DNA from: Oryzias latipes
Taxonomy: Eukaryota; Chordata; Actinopteri; Beloniformes; Adrianichthyidae
Length of the DNA: 64,000 bases
Direction: 5' to 3'
Assembly (NCBI RefSeq): GCF_002234675.1
Contig: NC_019875.2
Coordinates: 22,004,299 to 22,068,298 of the forward strand
The position numbers and the translations under genes are program-made. Positions 48,076 through 61,294 of this stretch are shown here, piece by piece. The notes under the pieces were generated by a model. The model made no database searches. It saw nothing but the letters and a program-made list of their open reading frames with translations, and was not told the origin of the DNA. Within the stretch, counting starts at the first letter, position 1. Each line of letters starts with the position of its first letter.

Positions 48076-48375
48076 GTTTATTTTCTGTATTTTACGATCT
48101 TAAAACAACCATAGCATGGATTAATAATATGTTTGATAAAGTAGATATAGAACACATGTTTGTTATGTATGTAATAGGAAAATACAGTTGAACGTGTTTT
48201 TTTCTTTTTTAGAAGTACACAAGTATAATTAATTTCTTTGGTAGTTTAAAAAAGAAGACAAACGATGATGCTATAAGAATCTTTCCTAAATCTCGCAGAA
48301 ATTATTTTTAATACATAATAAGCTGTTCGGACACTTTAGTTTTAAACATATAATATGGGTTACCAAGAATTTTAT

Positions 48376-48559
48376 TCAATATTACCCTAAGGAATCTAAG
48401 ATTTGCCACACTTTCTATTTTTACACTATCAATAGGCAATGCTACTGTTTCTGTTTGGCAAAAACCATAAACTTGTTTTTTCTAGTTCAATGAAAGCTCA
48501 TTTTTTGTGGCCTGAAAGGTTAACCTGAAAACATTGTGAGCCACTATTTACACTAAGAA
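48376..48559. other. Spacer upstream of duplication block B
   Basis: AT-rich, nothing recognised. Confidence 0.5.
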
Positions 48560-48890
48560 CCCACTAAGTGGTCTCACTTCCTCAGAAGAAATTCATCAAA
48601 ATTAACCCAGAAGAAGTTTGCTCCTTCAATAATCTGTCAAAGCTGTAGTTTAATTTATTCACCAATAGAGGGCATCATCTCCCCACAGACACATTTGACA
48701 CTTGGTGCAATGTTGAGTTGATTAGTTTCCCATCTGTGGCAGAAGAACTAAATTGAAGTGAATTAAGAAAAATTACATGGAAATATGAAACTATTTGAAA
48801 ATGTAATAGTGATTTATCTGATACTAAAGTATGTCAGATTGTTTGCACACATTGGAAAGTCAAAGATCTTTTTTAGTTTTCTGAATTTAA
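48560..48890. mobile_element. MITE-like repeat, inverse copy of 36031-36345
   Basis: The stretch ATAGAGGGCATCATCTCCCC and the following 250 bp are the reverse complement of 36040-36335 with scattered differences. The two copies lie about 12 kb apart and flank duplication block B. Confidence 0.65.
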
Positions 48891-51840
48891 ACGGAAAACA
48901 TTTTTGAAGTCGACCAAAAGTCTTAAATCTTTATTCATACAAATTTATATTTCAAATGTGTTTTTAAAAATGTGCATCCTTTTTTACTGTAAACAGTATA
49001 CTACAACCACTTGAAATCAGAAATGTCCTGTCCAAGCAAAAGCATTTGCTTTTTCTCATTTGCTAAAACAGATTAGGATGGATGGAAAAAGACGATGTCT
49101 TTTCATTGTAATGGCTGTTTCAGGTAGGACAAGAATACCTGCCTAAAGGACAAACAGAACTTCCATTTACCAGTTGTTCGGAGGAGTGCCTTTCCCATGA
49201 GTTTTTATTGAATTTAACCTTTTCATTGGTCTTTTACTTGGCAATTATCTTTAATAATAGAGCCAAGAAAAACAAAAAGATAGCGATGTATCAGATAGCA
49301 AAAATTTGCTTATTGACTTGACCTAAAATGCAATTTCATGAAGTGAAATTCCTGGATTAATTGTGAGACTAAAGAACCAGAGAAAACTTGTTTTCCTTTT
49401 GTTTTGTGTGCAAACTCTGTCAACACCAAGGGGTTTTGGGTCATCTCATCATCTAATGAAGAAAATTTTAATTAGGGAATGACAAACACAGAATCCACCA
49501 CAGGTTTCTCCCTGAAACTTTCATCCTGAAAAATATAATTAAAGGTTTCACACACAGCCAATTAAAACTGATCAAAGGGGTCCATCTGCAAAAGACATTG
49601 CTGGAATCAATGCGGTGTGAAGGTGGGTGCAGAGGTGTAGGGGCTAGACACTGCAATTAGTTGCTGCTTTGCTGGTTCTGTCAAAGTGAACACGCATGAA
49701 ACAATGCAGCCACTTTTATGCTTTATGGATGGTTTTGCATCTAAACTACATTTGCATTCACTTACCCCACTATGCAACTCTTTATTTAAAATATGATGCC
49801 AAACTGATTTTTCATGCATGAACCAAAGCCTGAACCCATCTTACCCGTTTCTCTCATGCACAGATGCACAGCTTTAATTAAAATTTAATAGACAATGAGG
49901 TTAGAAGATGGCATTCCATAAGGTCCGTGGCTCCTTTTTTAACAGCTGTATAACAGGCTTTAGATTGCTAAAAGACCTGATGAGGAAAGGTTAACAAAAT
50001 GTTTGTTTATTTAACCACAGCCCACAGTGTAATGTAATGAAATCCTCACATCTGAGGCAGAACCAGGCAATCAGCCAGCAGTTGTTGTAGGTCAAGTATT
50101 TAGTTTATCCATGCTGCAGGAATGTTAGAAGAAAGGCTGCGTGTGATGAAGCTAAACTATATGAAAGCTGAAGATGTTTTATTGTCGGGCTTCTGACAAA
50201 GTGAGAGATTAAAACCTCTGTTAACTAAGCATAGAAGCAAAAGAGAAACTTTGAAATTTGCAATTAGAGTGTGGGGATTTTTGCACCGATGCAGCACAGA
50301 ACCGCTTAACCAAACCCTAATGATCAAAACTCATATTTGTGAAAAAGTGGAAGATAATGAATAGAGAAAGATATAAAATGCAGAGAAACAAACAACTTTC
50401 ATATTAAAAGGAAAAAAAAGCTGTTGCCTAGAAACAACCTCTGCTAAACCCGATTCTACCACACATACACACACAGACGAGCACGCACATACACACAACG
50501 CTATGAGCACCCTGGGAGAGAAGATCAGATGCTTCAAGAAAAGTTAGGGTTATTTCTCTCTGTTCCTTAGCAACACGTTTGCTGTTTTCTTGCTTTCACT
50601 GTATCACTGATAGCTCAGCTGGAGATTAATAGTCAGAGACAGAAATTAAGTTGACTTCAAAACTTTTAACATTTTTTGCAAAGTCTTCTTTATGTTAGAG
50701 GGAAGAGTAAAAGGTGGCATCAACTCTGTGGGAGTGTGATAAAGCATTTTCTTTTTCTGAAGATGAAACAGCTCTTTGTCTTTTGTTTCAAAATAAGTGT
50801 GCTTTATTACCCAACATGCTGGGGTAATAGTGATAAAAATAATGATCATTTTATTTTATTTTAGAAGTTCAGCTAGTGTTTTAATTTTTCCCCATAATTA
50901 GGAGTACAAAAAGTTCTCAAATGAAAACACAACGTATTTTTAAAAAAAGATACACCTGATGTATACACGAAATATGTAATCTTATAAATTATCAATTCTA
51001 AATTTAATATAATATTTAAATTTACTTGCTAATCTCCACAAAATGGGATTATAGGGATCTACTTCCAATAAAACCATTTCGGCACCATTCAGAATACCTA
51101 ACAATAGGAATGTAATTAAAACAGATGGCGACCCATATTTGCATTGGCAGAGCATCTTTTGCATTTAACCCTCACACTCTGAGGGGCTTGGTTGGCAAGG
51201 CAACTGATTTTGCAGTCTGTTTTCCACGACTGCCTCCTGATAGTCCAGATCAGCCTCCTTATCCTTTCATCTTCTTAGAGGAAGCACAAGTAAATCCAGG
51301 AAGCCGTGACACGTGTTGAATGTTGTTGCAGGCCGTCATGCTGGCAGGCAATTGACAACTGGCTCGCATTTAACCGATAACATCAGTATCTCTCTGATGC
51401 AGTCCTGTGATCAATACTTTGACTTAAGCTGCTTCAGTGCGACACGGTGGTTTCAGATCTAGTTTTAGGTCAGGTGACGTGATAAACAGAATTTCAAGGG
51501 GGGAAAAGTAGCTCTAACTTTCTCGTAAAAAAAAAAATCCACTTTAGAGGATTTCACACCAGAGATTTCTATATCTAGATCAAGTAGAATTAGTTTGGCA
51601 AGGTACCCTGAATGTGTGTCTTCAATAAGGAATAAAAACGTAACAAAAAACAACATTGTAACAAGCCTGGATTTAGCCAGCCCCTGGGGTGCAGGAAGTA
51701 TCAGAATGGGGCAAGTGCAGGTGTGCTGAGAGTTTGGGGTGTCATATCCCTCCAAGCCCCCAGAAAACCATGCTATCATCATATCAGTTTATCTATTCGA
51801 ATACCCATTGTATCCTTTGATCAATTTGTCTTCAAGCTTT
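48891..51840. other. Intergenic, nothing recognised
   Basis: No protein family, RNA gene or clear mobile element on either strand. Frames are under 110 codons and match nothing I know. Confidence 0.5.
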
Positions 51841-51844
51841 TATG

Positions 51845-51940
51845 TTGAATACGCTTCCTGACACTACCCTCTGCCTTTACCGGGCTTGGGACAGGCACAA
51901 GCACAGGTTTGTGCCCACTTGTTCTTCACATCTTTCTGTG
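51845..51940 (+). repeat. SINE-like repeat (CTTCCTGACACTACCCTCTG)
   Basis: The segment CTTCCTGACACTACCCTCTG followed by CCGGGCTTGGGACAGGCAC and GTTTGTGCCCAC is a common fish dispersed repeat. A second copy with the same blocks is at 59205-59325. Confidence 0.6.
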
Positions 51941-52249
51941 TCACAAATAAATAATTACTCGTATTCCTATCGCCTTCTTGAAATATTGCAATTTGGCTCT
52001 ACAACCATAAATGAAGCTGAATTAAAAAAAACTAAAAAAAAACTCTTCACTTTCTTACATGGTCTTGGTCGTTGTTAACGTTTTAATCCATGTTACATCC
52101 AGCGTTTTTTTTTTCTATTAAAGCCTCTAAAAAAGGAAAGTCCCGCCCTGCTGTCTCACCAGATTTGACATGCAAATTTCAGCAAATCAGATCAACCAGA
52201 ATGGTTATTGCCCCCAAGTGACAAAAACCCTCCCTGTACATTGTTGCAA

Positions 52250-52415
52250 ACCGAGCGAACGCGCAGGATCGCCGCTCAGTTAGGATTGCAGCCGTGCAGT
52301 TGTAAAATACGAAGTCGCTCAGTTAACATTGTGCTTGCGCAGTTGTAAGGTTCGCTCCCTCAGTTCCTAAATACAGTCGCTCAGTTATCTTTGCGCTTGT
52401 TCAATTAATGGCATA
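52250..52415 (+). repeat. Short degenerate tandem repeat (CGCTCAGTTA units)
   Basis: CGCTCAGTTA recurs at about 52273, 52316 and 52378, each followed by a TTGCxGCTTG/GTGCAGTTGTAA-type segment; a partial unit (CCTCAGTTCCTAA) lies at about 52357. Period about 43 bp, three to four degenerate units. Non-coding. Confidence 0.55.
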
Positions 52416-52839
52416 ATGAAATGCCGTACCCCCGGGACAATTTTCTGTTTCAATAAAAATGTTCTCAGTGGTGTTTTAATTATGATTATTGTGTTTTAAC
52501 CAAAATCCCACAGCCCGAATGTCTTAAAAAGCCATATTTCATGTTTATCTGAAGCCTCTGTTACCAAAATCTCCTCTACATGGGCACGGTCATTGGTGCT
52601 GAGCTGAGTAGCTCTGCCCGTGATCTTTCTGCAAGCTGTCTTGCATGAGTGACGAGCTTGACACAAGGGGGTGACACAAACGACACCAACTGACAGTCTC
52701 AAAAACTGTGAAAATTGTTCAGTTACCTTGCACAGCAAATAAAATGAAATGCCACAAAGAAAGTAACAATTCCCACGTAATCTTCTCTTAGCCCCACGAA
52801 CCCAGAGGAAGGGTTAAGTTCAGGATTACGGGTTACGGT

Positions 52840-53040
52840 TAAGCTGCGTTCACACCGGGATTTGCGGCATAGGCGGCCAGTTTCTATGTTAAGTCAATGA
52901 TACAGATGGGATATGAGGTCCAGCGGCGTGATTTGAGCGACGGCACAAAGGTCTGGCAGCAGGGCAATTTCAGCAGCGATTTGGTACCCGTCTGAACCAA
53001 ATTGCCCTACATTGCCCGTCCCGGCTACTGTTGGGCGAAG
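52840..53040 (+). mobile_element. MITE of the 'GCTGCGTTCACACCGG' type
   Basis: TTAAGCTGCGTTCACACCGG (52840) and TTTCTATGTTAAGTCAATGA are landmarks of a very common fish MITE. The right inverted end is not clear. Confidence 0.55.
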
Positions 53041-53289
53041 ACGGGTACACCCTGGACAGTCCATTGCAGGGGCAAACACATTTGGGTTTTTAACTTTAAG
53101 TTTAATTTGATGCTGCAACAACAAAATCCAGCCTTGGACGCACTTAAAATGGGAATGCAGCAATGTGCTATCTTCTCTTCCCTGAGCCTGTGGATGCTGG
53201 AGGAGGCAGGGAGCTTGTGCAATGCACATGGGCTACTGGGCTGTTGTGACATCATAACTGCTCATTAATTCAAACCTAGCATCTTTGGG

Positions 53290-53436
53290 ACATATTGATT
53301 GACAGGAAAGGAGAAATACTCCTTAATGCAAATATGAAAGTTTTTTTGTTACATTTGTTCTCTTTCATAAGAAAAATACCAAAAGTACATGTCAAAAACT
53401 CAAAAAACATGATTTTATTAGAGGGGGACTTTAAGC
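53290..53436 (+). mobile_element. Right-end fragment related to MITE family PYSFEP
   Basis: The order TTGTTCTCTTTCATAAGAAA, AAAAGTACATGTCAAAAA and AGAGGGGGACTTTAAGC parallels the right ends of copies b, c and d, but at lower similarity. Confidence 0.4.
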
Positions 53437-54540
53437 ATATCTAATGTGGTTTTGCCATTATGGTCTCAGGAAATGTGGCCTGAACTTGAAAAAGTTTACT
53501 TCAAAAGTTACAGTTACAGACAACATATACTAAGTGCCTTTAATCAGCCTGTCTCAGTGTGTGTGAAAGCTTTTTACTTGCATCCATAACCACAACTAAT
53601 TACGCTAAACTAATGAGAGAGAACGTCTTTGTCAAACCCCACAGGATTTCTTTCTACCTGCTTAAAAGAGAGGACTCTGGTATGGACAACGCAGCAGCAC
53701 GCTAAGGATCCTAGTCTTTGATTTCTCTGTGCAGCAGGCATGATCCACCCGCCCTGCTGGGAGAGAACCTGAAGAAGGTGCAGATGAAAGGCTCCTTCAC
53801 TGACTGGATTATGAGCTACCTATAAAATAAACAAATGAGTGGAAGGGGTCAAAATGGCATCACAAAACATACAATGATTCAAAACAAATAGATAAAAGGA
53901 TATTTAGAATGAATCATCCTGTTATAAGGAATATGAAATATGGACATAGCTCATTACCAGTTTAGCATGAGCCCCGCTGTGATTCAATGAGGGAACAGCT
54001 GTGCTGGGAAGGCTATCTTTGCACTGAGTCAACTAAAACTGTTTTGTAGGTGATGATAAAAGAAATGCAACAGAGTCAGATCTGAGCAGTGTGGTAATCT
54101 TTTGTAATCGTCAAATTGTTCTAAAAGAAATTCATCAATGGGGTGTAATGATTAATGGACTTAATTAAGTTCTATTCTTTTGTACCAAACAGATCAAGCA
54201 AAGGCAAGTTGTTTTAGTTTATTATAAAGTCAATTAAAAATGAAAAAAAATATGCATCTCAATATTGGAAAATACCCTTTGGATGGAGACATGGTGACAC
54301 TGATAACATTTTTGGCCAAAGATCAATTTTAGGTCAGTTTGGATCGGATCGTTCAAAATGAACCAATATAAACAATGAATCATATCTGCAACCACAAATT
54401 GTGATATGAATCGAATTGTTGTTAAAATTGAATCGTTACAACCCAGGTCATCAACAAGCAACCTACAGAACACCGAACCTGTACCTAATCGCTTACATCA
54501 CATACATTTTAGACTCAGAGCTATATCCCTCTATGGTGAA
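53437..54540. other. Intergenic, nothing recognised
   Basis: AT-rich sequence with no gene or element recognised. Confidence 0.5.
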
Positions 54541-54720
54541 ACTCTAAAAGCAAACTTGGATGAAGCTGGTTGTGTTTTTATGGTCCTACAAAAGCGTTTT
54601 GACACTGTTTACCATCCTTTACAACTATCAGAGCTTTCTAATTATAACTTGTCAAAGACTGCACTTAATTATTTTCAGTCCCATTTGTCAGACCGTAGTT
54701 ATATAAAAAATAAAATATAT
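54541..54720 (+). pseudogene. Reverse transcriptase fragment of a LINE
   Basis: The frame fragment FMVLQKRFDTVYHPLQLSEL followed by NYNLSKTALNYFQSHLSDRS aligns by eye with the RT segment FLDLxKAFDTVNHxxLLxKL...SYLSxRxQ. Only this 60-codon piece remains. Confidence 0.75.
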
Positions 54721-55960
54721 ATTAATTTTGCTATGATTAAACACTTGTTCCGTTTTTTGCTCTCCTTTATTGTTGTTGTTAATTGGTGTTATTAGTGTGT
54801 GATCAGTTGTTGCTATGCTGGAGGACTGCAGATTAAAAGTATCATGCTGAATCTGGCAGAAACATCTCTTTTGTGTGATTAATGGACATGGTCCCAAAAA
54901 AATAAAAGATAGAAAAAAATATACTTCACAATGTTATTAATCAGGAAACCATTTGCAACAAAGTTCATGTTTTACTCAAAACCTTGTCTGTACTCAAAAA
55001 TGTGTCTTTTTCAGTTTAATCTTTTATCTTTGCCCTTTCCTTTTTAATTCTTTAGTTTTATTTTTGTATGGCCAAAATACAAAATCTCCTATCAGCAAAT
55101 TTAAAGATTTTGAGTTATAAAATGGTGAGAACAAAGACAACTCTACATTTTAAGAGAATCTAGAAGAAAATCCTGCCTGACTGGAATATTTGAAACTTGT
55201 TTCTGCTAATTCCAGATGAATTCTGTTGTTTTTCTGCATGCAGTTTTAAAGAAAAAAGACTGAACTGCAGGTTGATTTACTGCTGATTCACTGCACTTGA
55301 TTTTAGCTCCTCAGAAGTATACAAAGTCCACATGTCATTGTCAAAACACAGGAGAAGTTAAAAGAAAATGTCATAAAAGAACATGGTCATTTCAAGACCA
55401 TGCAGAAAATAATGTTAATGATGGAAAAAAGACTAAATAAAACTTGGTGAATTGTTCTACAGTGGAACCATGCTGAGATGTTCACAACGAAAAACAAACA
55501 AGTGACAAACTGATAACTCAAAGCAAATAAAAAGTCGTGTCTGTTCATTAATTTTGAAATAACAACATTCTGTCAACATCAGGTTGTCAGAAAAATCTTA
55601 AATCAGTAGTTACAGATTGCCCTTTAAATGCCACCAGAAGAAATTCTTTTTGTAACAAAATAAAAAAAGATATGTGAAAATAACATGTAAACTTCAAATC
55701 TTAAACTGTATAAAATCACTTTAATGTGTGGCACTCGCAAAAAGAAACACATGTGGCACTCCCTTATAGTTTTGTTATATTGCTGTTTGACTTGCACCAC
55801 TGATGCAAGATTTCCTCCCAGCTCTGTTTTATCTCCACACCGTCCTGAGGTGGCAACAGAGACATGCCCAACATCTCTGACCCCAAGCATTCACAGGCAG
55901 TCGTCCTGACAGAGTCTGGTTCTGCTTGACATTTCTTTTTGTTTCAGAGAATCTTTCTTA
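54721..55960. other. Intergenic, nothing recognised
   Basis: AT-rich, no gene or clear element. Confidence 0.5.
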
Positions 55961-56012
55961 TCCCTTGTGCTATAGGCACTTTAACATTGGGAGTTGGGTC
56001 ATCTAGACCCTC
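55961..56012 (+). mobile_element. piggyBac-type MITE, truncated copy
   Basis: CCCTTGTGCTAT, AGGCACTTTAACATTGGGAG and TTGGGTCATCTAGACCC match the left 50 bp of the elements at 9724 and 56271. Confidence 0.7.
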
Positions 56013-56024
56013 TTCTGGGTTAAT

Positions 56025-56270
56025 AATAAACAATAATAATAGTTATTATTATTATTGTTATTTGTGAAGAAACGTGGCTTATTAAACTATTTTACATAAC
56101 TTTAAGCGTGCAGTCAAAGTCCTAAGAAATTCTTTACTTTCCTACAACTCATGATAAATAAGCTGACATAAGCTGTTAAATGGGACCTTTGGCTCTTTGG
56201 CAGAGCTTTCATGGGAAAACTCTTAAAAACTGGTTTTGTTACTTATTTGTTTTTGGGGATGATTGCACAT
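56025..56270 (+). repeat. Dispersed repeat, family GGGCAGAGCTTTC, copy 3
   Basis: Matches 27190-27445 over ACTTATTAAACTATTTTACA, CAGTCAAAGTCCT and GGCAGAGCTTTCAT; the piggyBac-type MITE follows directly. Confidence 0.6.
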
Positions 56271-56481
56271 GTAACCCTTGTGCTATCCTAGGCACTTTAA
56301 CATTGGGAGTTGGGTCATCTAGACCCACTAGACAGTGCTCTGAACCGTTTTTCTTCAATGATTTGTGATCTTCACTGGTGTCCATGGATTACATGAAATC
56401 TTTCCACCTTTATCCACCTTTGTCATGGTAGGGAGAACACGTAAATACAAGGGTGGGGTCATAGGATAGCACAAGGGTTAA
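56271..56481. mobile_element. piggyBac-type MITE, full-length copy
   Basis: Left GTAACCCTTGTGCTATCCTA and right ATAGGATAGCACAAGGGTTAA form inverted repeats of about 20 bp. The interior is nearly identical to the nested copy at 9724-9936. The right TTAA is intact; the left flank is mutated to GTAA. Confidence 0.8.
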
Positions 56482-58860
56482 ACACTCAGTTGTGTGTTTT
56501 GCACCAAAAACCCTTTGATGTGACCCAAACTCTTGTGGTTCTAAATACTCCTTCTTTTACGTACACTTTTTATTGGTATTGCAGATCTTAGGAGGAATCT
56601 ACGGTGGCCCTGAAGTGCAAATCACACCAACAAATCGGTGAACACAAAAACAAGTTAAAGATCACAACGACAATTAAAAAAGCAAAAAATGTAAAAAAAA
56701 TTAAAAAACAGAATTACATTTTAGAGATCAAAGCAATATTCCAGAAACCAAAACACAGTTACAAAAAATAAAATAAAATAAAAATAAAACTTAATGAAAT
56801 TGAAAGTTATTTCCAGAAATCAAAATGAAATATTGAAAATGAAACACAACAAGGTACCAGAAAGGATGGACACTACAGAACATCACTGATTGTATGATGA
56901 CGTTTTGTCACTGGTCACTGGTTTAAGTCCAGAGACTGACAGATTTCTGTATGGAACAAATGCTTTTTTGTGTTTCCCTCAGTTGTTACCCCAGTTTGGA
57001 GACTTTGAGCTAAGTCTTTGACCCACTTTGACCCACGATTGCTCCAATGAAGCGGTTTAGTTATCAGAGCTGGATCTGTGGTTGTGGTGGTCAGTGAGGC
57101 ATGAAGGAGGTGGAAAAGAAATGTTCCAGTCAAGTGAATTTCACACAACAGAGCAAAATAAAGTTAAAAGGATGAGTAAACAAGCTGTGAGAGAGGCTTT
57201 TGATAGAGATGTTTTGTAAAGATAAAAGGAAATTTGCTGGTTAAGAAAAGAGCATAAGACAACTTTATAGACTTTAATCATTGAATTATTGTTAACTAAT
57301 ATGACAGCAGCAGTAAAATGTTAAAACAAGACAAAAGATAAGGCAACAAAAACAAGTGGGCTGCTCGTTAATGTTAAAATTGGTCTCCTTTAACTCTCAT
57401 TTGACATTACAGACTCATTAGCATGGAAATCGGACATTTATAAAATAGCGTGCAAGGAACAACTTTAATACTTTACTTCCTAACCGCTTGGTAGCAACCG
57501 TGTTTCAATAGATAAGTACTTCAATTAAATCCCTTCAAGATGTGACCTCAGTTTCTTTTCATCACCTATACTTAGTTCTTTTGTAGTTTGGAAATATCAA
57601 CAGAAATTCTAGTCTTTCAAAGATGTTCTCATTATGATGTAGAAAAACATATCCATTTTTCCTTGACTCTCATCATTATCTTGGCAAAGGTGAGTGCAGG
57701 CCTCACGCTAATTTTAGAGCCCACCTGATTGGCAGATCAATGAGCGGACTCCCCTTCTGGCACCTGCTGAATGACAACAATGCGTCCGAAACAAGCTGCA
57801 GCACAGGGGAGAGTGTGAGAGCTTGTTATAGAAAATTGATTTCAAGGGGCAGAGGCTGCATCTGTTTTCTAAAAGGCAACAATGAAAGCTTTTTAGTTGG
57901 GAAAGGTAGTCCAGAAAAGAAACAGGACACGAGTCGTGTCAGATAAACTGTGGAGAATGCACCTCAGTTGGAAGTGAGTTGTTAAGATTCATATTATTTT
58001 GGTCTATTAAAAGCTCAGCTGTTGCTGACATTCACAGCAACCCACCTTTGTTATGGATGACTTTCAAAAGAGGCATGAGCGCAGAAGAAGAATCAAAAGG
58101 CAGTAAGCAAGAACCTCCTGTTCACCTGCTGCCTCACAGCATGCTTTAGCTCTACTGCTGCCTTTAAACAACATCTTTTTCTTTCAAATGTTTTTTATAT
58201 AAATGTATTGCTGTCTCTTTTTGTTCTTCCCCTGCATTAATCATATTTGATTCACTGCTCTCCATCTCCCTCCCAAACCTCTTTCACAGCTGCACCCTGA
58301 TGTTTTTGGTCATTTCTTCTAGCACTTGGGTTGATTTTTCACTGTAATTTTCCCCTTTTTAGCTTCATAGAAATTGAGTGCAAGCGCACAGCGACAGAAA
58401 AAAAAAACGGAGAATATTTTGACAAGATTTTTCTAATACAACAGCTTTAAAGTGTGTTTCATGTATTTTCCTCAAACCAAACATCTATAAAATACACAAA
58501 ACTGTTGAGCTGTATTTTTCTCACCATGGGTTCAAAGAAAGCAGAAATGGATAAACAAGACAAACACCACATTTGATTTCAGGGGCCTCCAGAGTCAGCA
58601 CATGAAAAAAAGGATGCATAGAAATTTGAGAATGTTTCAACTCCCTTAAATTGCGCTTAAGAGACAGATCAACCCTGTAAGATGTTGCCAAATTTAAAAA
58701 AACTTCAATAAATCTTCATTTTATTTTATCCTCCTTTGTCAGACATACTTTTAATGAATTCCTTCCACAAAAATAAAAGAAACTGTTATATTGTAGCAAA
58801 AACCCTATTAAGTTGTAACTAGGAAAATGGCTCTTTCAAGAGTAAACTTTTTTTTTCATT
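56482..58860. other. Intergenic, nothing recognised
   Basis: No gene recognised. An A-rich simple stretch lies at about 56660-56850. Confidence 0.5.
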
Positions 58861-58861
58861 A

Positions 58862-58950
58862 CAATGTCAACATGAAGACAATAGGTTTCACTGGAAACCT
58901 ATTGGAAACAATGTCAACATGAAGACAATAGGTTTCACTGGAAACAGTCC
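58862..58950 (+). repeat. Two-copy tandem repeat, 47 bp period
   Basis: CAATGTCAACATGAAGACAA and the following TAGGTTTCACTGGAAAC occur at 58862 and again at 58909. Confidence 0.93.
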
Positions 58951-59204
58951 ACTCAATAAAAAAACACATATTGTACCAATGTTATGCGCTCAAGGAAGAA
59001 AACTTCTTGCTGAGCAACAACGGTTAATTCATTAAGTTACTTCATCAAGTTAATTCATTAGGTTACACATTAAACATTAGAATTTCAGTCAGTGATATGG
59101 AGCTTTTGCAAAAGCTAAATGTGCTTTAGCAAAAGGTCTATTTATCACACAGTTCTGATCTTATCAGAACTTATCAGGTTTCCCAGAGCGAATTAGTTTT
59201 CACC

Positions 59205-59325
59205 GAGTTGCACAGGTGGTTAGGCAGAGATTTTTTACGCCGGATGCCCTTCCTGACACAACCCTGTATTTTATCCTGGCTGGGGACAGGCACAGCGGGA
59301 CACAGACTTGAGCCCCCACATGATT
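59205..59325 (+). repeat. SINE-like repeat (GCCGGATGCCCTTCCTGACA)
   Basis: GCCGGATGCCCTTCCTGACA, then GGCTGGGGACAGGCACAG and TTGAGCCCCC. It is the second copy of the repeat at 51845-51940 and a well-known fish dispersed motif. Confidence 0.6.
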
Positions 59326-61290
59326 ACATAGTTAGGCAGTAGTGTAAAAGGGAATCACTGGATTTGGCTAAATACACTATAAGTTTATTTGCTTTTTTTT
59401 TGTTTAATCAAGCCTCTTCGTGTTTTAACACAGTCTCTTTTGGCAGGTCAACTTTTCCTTGAATCTAGTAGTCGCTGACTTTCAGTGACATGGAGTCAGA
59501 AAAGGCAGGTGAGGCTGTGTTTAAAATAAAAAAAATAAAAATAAAAACACTACAACGCAAAAAATAGTTTTCCATTGAGTCAAGTTCTTTATGATATATT
59601 TGACATGCTCAAACAGGAATGAACTGCAACAATTGTACCTGCATATAAAAAATGCTCCTCTGCGTCGCAGACGTTGACAACGTTATCACAGCAACTCAAT
59701 TCTTCTTAGGTCTCCAGTCTTTTCTCGCATGTGAAAGCAAATTACTCTTTCAAAGAATTCTCACTGGTGTAGGTTGCAATAAAGACCTATACCCATGGAT
59801 GTAAAACTCATACCAACAATAATATCGGGGATCACACCCATATGACTATGAATAAAATATGATTGAAAGGATAATTACTTTAAAGGAGGAGTGCTGGCAT
59901 TTAAACAGTCCTTTCACAACATCATCAGAAGCTTAAACAAATTGATGTATTTGTTTTTTTCTTTTTTCTTTTTGCAGTTGTACATAATATACATTGAATT
60001 GATCTAGATGGGGAGGGTTTGATCTTTTTTCCTTCCTCCAAAGAAAAGGTTTTTTTTTGGCTTGGCATTTTCTTGTTGCTTTAGCGACAGAGAAAACTTT
60101 TTCTATGTCTCGTCTGGGTTAAATATTCTCACAGAGTGTGTCTCTTTTGGAGTCTCTCCTCCGGGTGTAATGGGGAAAATGCTTTGTGCACAAAATACAT
60201 TAGACTCTTTATGAACTCGGAGGGAGATATGTGGGCGCCATTTACTAATTTAGTTCGTTCCCTTGTTGTCTCCCCAATGACAACACAAAGAAAATAATGA
60301 TACCTTCTTTCAAACGAAGATCAACCTCCTTCTCAATCTTTTACATAAATAAAAGGGAGAGCTAGAGATGGGTTTATAAGTGATTAAGGAATTGAGTGGA
60401 GTATCACCTCAAACAAGATCCATGTGATTCATGAACCAAACTGATGGCAATCAGGTTTGCTGGCTCCTGTGTCCAGCTTGACTAACGCTGATAGGTCTCC
60501 AACTGGAGTTTGTGGGAGTGTTAACAGTATAAATAAACTGAGGCTTGTGTGGTGCAAAGTGTGTCCTGTTATTGTCTCACCACTTTACACTGGGGCCTCC
60601 TCCATTCCCAAACGCTTTCACCATCATATGTGGAATATCTTGATTTTATTCCCCTTGGAAGTCTTTCATCTTTGCAGGTTCATCGCAAAGCAGGACATGA
60701 GTGACATTTCTCCCTGTTACATCATGCAAACTGTACCAGGTTGACAGCTGTGTGTTTAGGCAAGACCCTTCATAAAAGAGGGTTTCTAAAGTTTCAGCAA
60801 GAATTTAAACAAAACAACATCAACCACAAAATACCTCTAAATCAGATGCTTAAATTGTCACTACATTCAACAATCCAACAGTCATTTTAGATGGCGGAAC
60901 CTGTGTAAGAGTTATTGGTGTAAACCATTTCTACCTCTGAGAGATTCTTTAGAAAACCCCCTTCAACTTCATTATATGTGCTATCCCTTTATCTGAATTC
61001 CCCAAAGAAAAATTAGAAGACAAATAACAGTGTGGAAATGTGGAAAGAAATTGTGAATAGGAATCTATTTAGCAAGTTTTTAAAAACGTCACATAGAATG
61101 AGGGAAATTTAAATGCTTTTTAATATCTGAACAGCATTCATTGTGTGCCGGATTTTTAAGTTCCCATTTTGGTGAAGAAAAATTGATAATTTGGAGATGC
61201 TTTTTTTTAATATGAAGTGAGCATTTTCTTTTTCTTTTATGGATTTTTAGATTAATTTTTGTTTTTCAGAAAGATCTATGTGAATTTACA
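59326..61290. other. Intergenic, nothing recognised
   Basis: No gene, RNA or transposon recognised; frames under 100 codons without known motifs. Confidence 0.5.
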
Positions 61291-61294
61291 CAGC

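Larger units (their letters stand above)
39310..48375. repeat. Segmental duplication block B (Sec gpx4 copy)
   Basis: Colinear with block A (29139-34335) but about 4 kb longer because of insertions at 41514-42826, 43488-45600 and 46520-46980. Introns and flanks remain alignable by eye over their whole shared length. Confidence 0.9.

Noticed and set aside
54406-54795. 129-codon frame as a host gene
   Set aside because: Its middle matches LINE reverse transcriptase and the ends are unrelated sequence.
60457-60744. 95-codon frame
   Set aside because: No domain or signal; length is within chance for this composition.
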